Shown: positions 10,671 to 18,623 of the stretch, piece after piece
Layout of the letters: each line of letters starts with the position of its first letter
Numbering within the stretch: position 1 is the first letter of the stretch
Source: Dillenia suffruticosa
Lineage: Eukaryota; Streptophyta; Magnoliopsida; Dilleniales; Dilleniaceae
Direction of reading: 5' to 3'
Assembly (NCBI GenBank): GCA_033439265.1
Contig: JAVTVX010000019.1
Location: 1,433,501-1,497,500 of the forward strand
DNA length: 64,000 nt
Made by a program: the position numbers and the translations under genes
Notes under the pieces: generated by a model
Told to the model about the DNA's origin: nothing
Databases searched by the model: none
What the model saw: only the letters and a program-made list of their open reading frames with translations

Positions 10671-12075
10671 CACTACAAAAAAACACGTTTTTTGCGACGA
10701 ACTTTAACGACAAATTTTTTTCGTTTCAATTTTGCGATGAATTTTACGACGAAAACTTTTTTTGTCACTATTTGCAACGAAATTTCCAACGAAAAAAAAG
10801 TTGTAGCTAATTTAGCGACGACCGGAAATTCGTCACAAATTTTGCAACGAATTTTCTAATTCGTCGCAAAATTTGAAAAAAAAATTATTTATATATATTT
10901 ATTAAATAATTAATTAATTTTGCGACGAATTTAGAAATTCGTCGCTAATTTTGCGACAAATTTCGGAATTCGTCGCAAAATTTGAAAAAAAAAATAAAAA
11001 AAATAAAAAATTAATATATATTAATTAAATAATTAATTAATTTTGCGACGAATTCAAAATTCGTCGCTAATTTTGCAACGAATTTTCAAATTCGTCGCAA
11101 AATTTGAAAAAAAAAATTAAAAAAAAATAAAATATTAATATATATTAATTAAATTATTAATTAATTTTGCGACGAATTTTAAATTCGTCGCAAATTTTGC
11201 AACGAATTTTCTAATTCGTCGCAAAATTTGAAAAAAAAATTATTTATATATATTTATTAAATAATTAATTAATTTTGTGACGAATTTAGAAACTCGTCGC
11301 AAAATTTGAAAAAAAAATAAAAAAAATAAAATATTAATATATATTAATTAAATAATTAATTAATTTTGCGACGAATTCTAAATTCGTCGCTAATTTTGCA
11401 ACGAATTTTCGAATTCGTCGCAAAATTTGAAAAAAAAAAATTATTTATATATATTTATTAAATAATTAATTAATTTTGCGACTAATTCTAAATTCGTCGC
11501 TAATTTTGCAACGAATTTTCGAATTCGTCGCAAAATTTGAAAAAAAAAAATAAAAAAAATTAAAAAAAAATAAAATATTAATATATATTAATTAAATTAT
11601 TAATTAATTTTGCGACGAATTTTAAATTCGTCGCTAATTTTGCAACGAATTTTCTAATTCGTCGCAAAATTTGAAAAAAAAAATTATTTATATATATTTA
11701 TTAAATAATTAATTAATTTTGTGACGAATTTAGAAATTCGTCGCTAATTTTGCGACCAATTTCGAAATTCGTCGCAAAATTTGAAAAAAAAATAAAAAAA
11801 TAAAATATTAATATATATTAATTAAATAATTAATTAATTTTGCGACGAATTCTAAATTCGTCGCTAATTTTGCAACGAATTTTCGAATTCGTCGCAAAAT
11901 TTGAAAAAAAAAATTTTATTTATATATATTTATTAAATAATTAATTAATTTTGCGACGAATTCTAAATTCGTCGCTAATTTTGCAACGAATTCTAAATTC
12001 GTCGCTAATTTTGCAACGAATTTTCAAATTCGTCGCAAAATTTGAAAAAAATAAAAAAAAATAAAATATTAATAT
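10671..12075 (+). mobile_element. CACTA (En/Spm-like) left terminus with subterminal array
   Basis: The sequence CACTACAAAAAAACACG begins exactly where the Copia B reading frame breaks, and is followed by dense GCGACGAA/TTCGTCGC motifs. A CACTAC start, followed by many short subterminal repeats that bind transposase, is the hallmark of CACTA transposons. No transposase is seen. The 3 bases before the end are TGA. A matching right end (GTAGTG followed by TGA) was not found. A different CACTA right end lies at 16942. Confidence 0.75.
10905..12060 (+). repeat. Tandem array, about ten units of 92-135 bp
   Basis: Units restart with TTAATTAATTTTGCGACGAA at about 10911, 11031, 11153, 11261, 11359, 11460, 11595, 11705, 11827 and 11935. 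Each holds one or two inverted pairs of GCGACGAATT and AATTCGTCGC, then AAAATTTGAAAAAAA and an A/T-rich spacer. Unit length varies through loss of the middle pair and A-tract length. This is consistent with the subterminal repeat region of a CACTA element. Confidence 0.85.
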
Positions 12076-13559
12076 ATATTTTTTATTTTTTATTTTAATA
12101 TAATTATCACATTTATTATTTTTAATTAATATCTTATATTTTATTTTTATTTTATCTTTTTTAAAAATAGTATTATTATTTTTTTATATCTTTTATTATT
12201 TTATTTTAAACTAATATTTTATTATTTTATAATAAATTGTTATTTTATATTGTTTTATTATTATTAGAAATTTGTGAAGAAAGATAATAAGTAAAAAAAA
12301 AAAACTTATAACAGATACTAACATTTAGCCTGATGGTTTTGGATATGTTTATTATTATTTTTAACCATCATCAATCTAATGATATATAATAGTCATTTAT
12401 GATGTTGTTACACCAATGATCACTCCAAGTATCAATACATATAGAAACCCGACCATTTAAATTTTTAAAAGACTTTGGTAAATAATTTTTTTTTCTTTTT
12501 ATAAAGTTTATAAGTTGTATATGTAATAGTGATTTTGGACTTACATTTTGCAGAATGATTTAAAATATTTTGATAATAATTAACAAATTATATATTTTTT
12601 ACTAAGACTAAAAAATAAATATTCTATTATCTGGATATTTGAATTTGTGTTACCAGTTTGAGTTGGATATTTGTTACTTAAATATTTTTTAAATATCTCA
12701 TATTCCCTATCTTCTTTGAATTTGAATTATTGATCATAATAATTACAAATAACTTGTATAGAACCATTTGGCAAATAATCCTTGTTAAAATGTATCTAAA
12801 AAATATTGGATTTCAATATTTTTTCCTTTTCTATACACTTGTTGATCATCACTTTCAACTTCAATATTTATGCGTTGAGATTCTTGTGAAAATTTTTAAG
12901 ATAAAATTGCTTATTTTGAAAAGATTTCCTAATTTTACTCTTATCTCTATTAATTAACATATTTTTTTTTTTGATAAACAGAATCAAATAGAATTAGAAA
13001 TTGAAAAAAAAATTAGCAATTGAATATGAAAAAGATAAAAAAATTTAAAAATATCAATTAAAAGTTGAGAAATTGAGAGTGCAAATTAAAATAAAAATTA
13101 TGAGAATAAATTGATAATAAGAAATAAAAAGTGAGCATTGATTTGTGAAAGAAAATAAAATTAAAGTGATATTTATAGAGATTTCAAATTTTTTTAAAAC
13201 TAAAATTATTCTTGTAAAATTTGTATAACAACTAGTTTTGAAGGATCAAAAATTAATTAAAAAAATTTAAAATTTGAATTTTATGACATAACAATAGTAT
13301 TGTTCATTGTTGTGACATAATAATGAAAAATTTGAATTTTAAATAATTTTAGTTTTTGTATATGTTTATTATTGTAACACAACAATGATTTTGGTCTTGA
13401 TTGTGACAAAAATTTGAATTTTAAATAATTTTGTTTCTTGTGCGAAAAATTTAAGTTTTAAATGATTTTGATTATCGTATAAAAATAATATGCTCTAATC
13501 TGATTTTTAAAGTGATTTTGATCCCTATATAAAAATAAAAACCATTTTTATTCAAAAGA
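12076..13559. other. AT-rich unassigned DNA
   Basis: Very AT-rich, with no convincing coding frame on either strand. Short phrases such as TTGAATTTTAAATAATTTT recur between 13270 and 13460. It may be the interior of the CACTA or hAT-like element whose ends flank it, but nothing here proves that. Confidence 0.4.
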
Positions 13560-13719
13560 TTCGGATCTGGTTTTGGTCTTGGTTTTGGTCCGGTTCCAAT
13601 TTTGATTTTTAAAATCAAGAAACGGAATGGAACTATAAATTTTCAATTTTAGTTTCGATTTAATTGTTTGACTAACTATTTTAATTCGATTCATTGTTTA
13701 AACTGAACCATAATCCCCC
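13560..13719. mobile_element. hAT-like terminus, tentative
   Basis: Sequence rich in GGTTTTGGTC, GGTTCCAATTT and GAACC words runs to a possible terminus CCATAATCCCCCTA. Inverted, this reads TAGGGGGATTATGG, like a hAT end (TAGGG...). A GA-rich tract follows. The other end may be the segment near 7693, but flanking 8-mers do not match well. Confidence 0.35.
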
Positions 13720-13724
13720 TACAT

Positions 13725-14452
13725 AGAGAGAGAGAAGGAGAGAGTGAGAGAGAGTGAGAGCATGCATTTTTTCTAGTCATTTGTTGAGTGAGTCGAATAT
13801 GTTTGTTATAGCATAACATACATGTAGAGGTCAGAAATTATAATTTTTTTAAGACAGACATTAATTTACATAATTTTGTAACATTTATGAAAGAATATGT
13901 TATTCATATAAATCAAAAACTATGAATGTAATAAACTTTTAACATGGCACTAGCGCTATTACATGGACCGAGTTGAATTCGAGTCCCTCATGAGTTGTTC
14001 ATTCAACGGCTCGACCCAACTCGACTTTGACCGAGTTTGAATCGATTTTAAGTAGTAGAATTTTAGATTCGAAAACTCGAGGAGTAACTCAATTACATAT
14101 ATTAATATATTATATATATTTATATATGATTATAACATAAAAAATTAATTAAAATAAAATATATTAATATATTATAAAATAATCGAGTTTTCGAGCCAAG
14201 TTCGAGTCGAGTTTGAGTAGTTTGTTATACAATCAAGTTGATTTCGAGCCCTATTATTTACCACTCGTCGAGTTTGAGTCGAGAAAAAAAAATCCAGTTC
14301 AAGTTTGAGTACAGGGATACTGAGAATCGACTCGACTCGAATATACCCCTACATGGCACATTCTGTTCTGTTAATTAAGGCTAAAAAATAACATTTTCTA
14401 TTTTTTTATATCAACTTTAAAAAATAGTATTTGAAATTGCGACATAAGTGTA
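13725..14452 (+). repeat. Dispersed repeat copy 1, split by hAT MITE
   Basis: A GA-rich start, then TTTTTTCTAGTCATTTGTTG, ...TTATTCAT..., AATAAACTTTTAACATGG, and after the MITE ATTCTGTTCTGTTAATTA and AAATAGTATTTGAAAT. The same order of words occurs without the MITE at 27865-28105. It is an unnamed interspersed repeat with no coding capacity. Confidence 0.65.
13951..14351 (+). mobile_element. hAT-type MITE (401 bp) with 8-bp target duplication
   Basis: The element runs from TAGCGCTATTA to TATACCCCTA; the inverted right end is TAGGGGTATAT, giving imperfect terminal inverted repeats. It is flanked by a perfect 8-bp direct repeat CATGGCAC (13943-13950 and 14352-14359), the duplication size made by hAT transposases. 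The interior is rich in CGAGTT/AACTCG motifs with an AT-rich centre and has no gene. A related copy lies in the opposite orientation at about 30411-30833. The empty site is preserved in the paralogous repeat at 27991. Confidence 0.85.
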
Positions 14453-14467
14453 TGTGTCGAATATTCT

Positions 14468-14711
14468 CTTCAATAGTGGTGGGGGGTAGACTACGAAATT
14501 AAGAATCATGCTTTCAAGATTTCTCAATAGTTTAGTTTTATTGAGTTGGCATCAAATGAAGTATGGTCTCTCTATCAAGTGCATGTCATGTGGGTTTAAC
14601 GTGGCTGGACGCCATGAGACTACACATTTTGTAAAAAACCAAGTTAACATGTTGGACTCATTGTTGACATGTATCAATATGTGCACACTTCTCTTTAGCA
14701 AAATTGTACGG
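14468..14711 (+). pseudogene. Dienelactone hydrolase gene fragment (exon 2 joined to intron 4 sequence)
   Basis: Bases 14468-14530 match exon 2 of the intact gene (18710-18770): GTAGACTACGAAATTAAG aligns with GTGGACTACGAAATTAAG, and AATCATGCTTT follows in both. The first Trp-Trp region survives, but the Val of WWGVDYE has become a stop (TAG). From 14532 the sequence switches to intron 4 of the same gene (20578-20657 and 21112-21212), starting TTAGTTTTATTGAGTTGGC. Order and strand are as in the gene, with about 1.8 kb missing between. It is therefore a decayed genomic duplicate, not a retrocopy. It lacks the solo LTR present in the intact gene's intron. Confidence 0.85.
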
Positions 14712-14788
14712 TGATGAAGTATGGTCCAATGGTCCATTATCATGGGAGTTGGAATCCCTCGAGCTTATGATCCAATGGACAAGACAAG

Positions 14789-16787
14789 TGTCACAGGATA
14801 TGTTTTCCCGATGAGTAGACATGGCCTATTCTCTCAGTACCTATTCACTAGATTTTTCTCGATAGTCGATTGATCGGTCCTAGTACCTCCTTGGTGCACA
14901 GTGTTGTCATTTAATCAACCCTGTAAGATATTCGCCTTTTCTTAAATCACGGAGATAACATTTTGTAATTATAAAGGAAATCTTTAGCTCTTATCTATAA
15001 AGAAAGTAATCTCTTAACAGGGTAAATTTTCCTCACCGGTAGGATTCTAAATCTATTAAAAATCTTCTACTAGATTATAATAATCTTGGGATGTTTCGGT
15101 AAGGAAACTAGAGTGTCAATACTTTGGATATAAAAAAAAAAAAAAAAAAAAAAAACTAATACAAGTGACCTATATATATACATCATAATGTCATAGACTA
15201 GGTATGTTCTCTCAACTCGACACTTAACACACAAATGCGTTATGAAACTCCCTCTCTCTTTCATTCTGTTTTTTTTCTCAAAAATCACTTTCTGACTTTA
15301 ACATCAGAGTCTCCTCCGCTGAAATACCCTTCGACATTTTTTTTTGCAGGTTTTGTCAGCCAGACAATCCAACGACTACCATCTCATTTGAGACAGTAGA
15401 GCTATTACATGTGAAGCATAACCCACCTCCAACAAATTGGCGGCATTTGTGGGAATAGATTAAAAGAAATTTATTCGACGCTCCATTTTGTCAAAGATCA
15501 TGCCTCTAAAAAAAAAACTAGAACCACTTCTAGACATGCGTTCGCGATGGAAGGGCACACTACTACCTTGACAAACATCATCCAGTCTGCAGTGCAAAAC
15601 GACCCCTGTAGAGGTTCCCACTGTTGTTAACCAACATGCAACATGAGACCCAACCGCCGGTCATCTAACAATATCAACCGATTCCACCCCTTGCTCTAAC
15701 CTCTTTAGAAAGGGTCATTCGACTCCAAATGGAAAGACTCAAATTTAAGCTGCGGGGCATGAGCAAGAACTTGGAGGAGCTTAGTCGCACTCTCAGATCA
15801 GAAACACAATCGTCCTCCCACGGGTCGGGTTAAGTACACTCACGAAGGCTCGAACCTAGAGCCCATCCAAAACCTTTGGTAACTTCCAGACACGACCCCT
15901 AATGATCTAAGGAAATAGGTCAAAGAACTAGTGGCAAACGAATTGAGACATACTAACACGAGAAGAGACAAACTAGCTCAATATGCTATCAGTCTCTCAC
16001 CATTCAACCCTAAGATTTATACAGAACCAATGCCTCATGACATACTTTTATCCCTTATAAAAAGGTGCGATGACACTATCGATCTCCGAAATCATGTGAC
16101 TTACTTCATGACTATCATGATCCCAAGAAACATGTTAGATGTGGCCATGTGCAAGCACTTCCCTACAACGTCAAAGGGTAATGTGCGGACATGATTTAAT
16201 TCGCTTTCTCCGTTTAATATCAAAAGTTTTTCTCAACTTTGGCAATAGTTCGAGACCCACTTTGTAATCAGTAGGGGATCAAAAGAAAGTCCACATATGT
16301 TCTCTCACTACGACAAAGGGACAACGAGTTGATAAGGGACTTCTTTAGCAAATTCCATATTGAAATGATTAAGATCTCAGGTTTAGACCATTCGATTACA
16401 TTGGCAGTACTTCTTACTAGGTTGAGGCCAGTGGGAATGAAAACATCCATGACGAAAAACCCTGATCCACCATTTAGTAGTTCTATACTCATGTAGAAAA
16501 GTATATCATCGTAGAGGATGCTAAAGCATTCGAGAAATGACAAAACCGGCCAAGTTGGAATGAACTCAATCGATCACCTTGATAACCCTCAGCTAAGAGA
16601 GGCCGACAAGGACCCCACAGTAACAAAGGTTCACTAGCTATACTCCCTTAAATGAAGCGTCGAGCCAAGTTTTGCTTCAAATTAGGAACAAACCTAATGT
16701 TAGGTAGCCTCTTCGCTCCATGAAAGGTGATTACAAGAAGGACAAAACCCGATTCTACAAGAAGGACAGAATTAGGAAAAAGTGTTG
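14789..16787 (+). mobile_element. Gypsy (Tat/Athila-like) LTR and gag remnant
   Basis: A likely LTR (start uncertain, perhaps TGTCACAGG at 14789 or further left) ends CCTCCAACA at 15434. It is followed by TTGGCGGCATTTGTGGGAA (from 15437), a form of the primer-site/leader sequence typical of plant Tat-clade Gypsy elements. A gag frame is then recognisable: 15931-16194 carries the SLSPFNPKIY ... DVAMCKHFPTTSKGNVRT region, then a stop where Trp is expected, then FNSLSP ... SFSQLWQ, and a YTPLNEA region near 16640. Frames are heavily broken. It stops at a CACTA terminus at about 16788. No protease, RT or second LTR is present. Confidence 0.72.
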
Positions 16788-16942
16788 CTGATATCTGCGA
16801 CGGATACATTTCTGTCAGTAAAAATTAACGGCGTCGTTTTTAGGGACGGATTTTTTCTGTCGCTAATATCCTTTAATAACGGATTTATGACTTTCAGCGA
16901 CGAAAATTTCCGTCGCTGATACTGTATTTTCTGGTAGTGATG
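16788..16942 (-). mobile_element. CACTA right terminus, truncated
   Basis: It ends TTTTCTGGTAGTG at 16942, the inverse of CACTACCAGAAAA, a classic CACTA end. It is preceded by GCGACGGA, TCCGTCGC and TCAGCGACG subterminal motifs. The inner side joins Gypsy gag sequence. Its motifs (GCGACGGAA) differ from those of the 10671 end (GCGACGAAT), and the flanking 3 bases (ATG) differ from TGA there, so these are probably ends of two different elements. Confidence 0.7.
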
Positions 16943-17169
16943 TATAAGGAAGGATACTCTTTTTTCCTTTACTAGGATTTTTATTCCACTGAGTTTTTCC
17001 CTGTTAAGATTTTGACAAGATATATTTCTTGTACAATGGACATTCAAGGGAAAATGTTATAAATATTATGAATTATTGTGGATGTCCATTCAACCTTCCA
17101 ACATGTGATTTTGATGCCTATACATAGAACCCCCAACCTTATTTGCAAATATAGATGAAATAAAAAAAT

Positions 17170-17221
<52 letters not shown>

Positions 17222-17252
17222 AGTTCTTTCTTTTTTTTATATATTTTATAAT
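16943..17252 (+). mobile_element. Copia C: 3' end with LTR
   Basis: Sequence typical of the 3' end of a dicot Copia group: CTCTTTTTTCCTTTACTAGG, a CACTGAGTTTTTCCCTG phrase, then TTCAAGGGAAAA as a polypurine tract. The LTR starts at 17055, TGTTATAAATATTATGAATT, and contains a long CT tract. It probably ends at TTTTATAATA near 17252. The rest of this element is missing; a CACTA end abuts it on the left. Confidence 0.72.
17173..17220. repeat. (CT)24 microsatellite
   Basis: Uninterrupted CT repeat within the Copia C LTR. Retroelement LTRs of this type often hold short pyrimidine tracts, which may seed expansion. Confidence 0.95.
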
Positions 17253-18083
17253 AGAAAATTGTTTATAAGCCCTTCCCATTTGGATAAAAAAGTGAATTCA
17301 AGTGCTTATCTTATCATATTAGTACCGTAAATAAAAATGAACTAAAATTATTTTTAATTGTAAGAATATAATTTGTAAGATAGATTAAAAAATGATTAAA
17401 TTTCATCACAGGATAGATATTCTATATAGTCACAAGATAATGCAATCCAACTTTCTTTTATAGAGCTTTCTGACAACGGTAATAAATATGAAATGATACG
17501 GAAATACAACAATTTGTAAGAATAAAAAAAATATGAAAAAATACGTAAATATAAAAAATATAAGAATTTTTTATATAAATATTAATTATTTTATAGAAAT
17601 AATAGAATAATCATGTTTTATAATAAAAATTTAAAATTATCAAATATATTATTATTAATTATAAGACAAATAATATAAAAAAAGTATAACTAAATAAATA
17701 AATAATTTATTAAATGTGAGAAAAATGTGTAAATACAAAAAAAGTAAAATTTTTTATATAAATATTAATTAATTTAGTTTATTTCAAAAAATAAAAAAAT
17801 ATACATTAGTATTAAAAAGTTTCTACGTATTAGGCTTAGAGAATTTATTATACCACAAAAGATTTGATCTAAACTTACTGATTTCCGTCTTTTAAGGAAT
17901 AATGTCTAAGTTTCTTATTAATTTCCTAAAACCTAAACCATATTAATTTCCAAAATAATGTTAAAGATTTGGATAGTTGATTTAACAGAAATGACATTAA
18001 ATCTCTCGATCAATATTTGAATTTGAATTTGAAAATAAAAAGAATTATATTGAGAGAATTCTCCTTAGTAAGAATCTGACAGT
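17253..18083. other. AT-rich intergenic DNA
   Basis: No gene or recognisable element. It is AT-rich, with short repeated phrases (ATATAAATATTAATTA twice, near 17570 and 17758) that may be old MITE or duplication remains. Confidence 0.5.
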
Positions 18084-18161
18084 AGTAGAGATAGCTCAAG
18101 CGGTAAAATTTCTCCATTTTCATAATTTTTTTTTCGATTCGAATCTGTTTGGTTGCATCTC

Positions 18162-18196
<35 letters not shown>
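18084..18196 (+). mobile_element. tRNA-derived SINE with poly(A) tail
   Basis: A polymerase III-like A box (ATAGCTCAAGCGGTAAA, 18091-18107) and B box (GATTCGAATCT, 18136-18146) stand about 30 bases apart and are followed by an A tract of about 30 bases ending at 18196. Imperfect flanking repeats (TTCTCCTTAG on the left, GATTCCTTACC on the right) could be the target duplication. It ends about 40 bp upstream of the hydrolase promoter motifs. Confidence 0.62.
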
Positions 18197-18198
<2 letters not shown>

Positions 18199-18229
18199 TT
18201 CCTTACCCAAAATTGGGAACCCAAGCCTT

Positions 18230-18407
18230 CACTACTTGGGCTGGGCACGAGCCCGGCCCATGTATAAGCGATAATATACCTTTCGTGGCACAGACGGTGT
18301 CGTTTCACCGACGGCCTTATCAGTCGGGTCGTACGTCGTGTCGTATCGTCCATCTCACCCACCTGTCAATTTCTCTCTCCTAAAGCCCTCTTGGCTCAGG
18401 AAAAAGA
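18230..18407 (+). promoter_or_regulatory. Promoter/5' leader of hydrolase gene with site II-type motifs
   Basis: TGGGCTGGGC at 18237-18246 and GGCCCA at 18255-18260 are site II-like elements (TGGGCY/RGCCCA), known in plants as TCP-factor binding sites in housekeeping and organelle-protein genes. They lie about 150 bp before the first ATG and are clearly less AT-rich than the flanks. The transcription start itself is not resolved. Confidence 0.5.
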
Positions 18408-18579
18408 ATGATACTTACTTCAGCTTCCAGACAAATCTCTCGAACCCTCAGAGTCTCTCCACCATCATCGACAACAACAAGGCCTCTTTCTTTGTTCCTC
18501 ACTCCTGGCTTCCATGTTCGATCAATGGCTTCCGACTCCGCCTTCAAGAAGATCCAAATCCAACGCGACGACACTGTCA

Positions 18580-18623
<44 letters not shown>

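Noticed and set aside
10905-12060. CRISPR-like array because of regularly spaced inverted motifs
   Set aside because: Plant nuclear DNA; units include their spacers as repeats, with no unique spacers and no cas genes. CACTA subterminal repeats explain it.
15931-16194. A host gene of 87 codons
   Set aside because: It is the gag region of a Gypsy remnant that follows a typical Tat-type leader and primer site.
10671-16942. One intact CACTA transposon spanning both termini
   Set aside because: Flanking triplets, subterminal motifs and flanking host elements all differ between the two ends.
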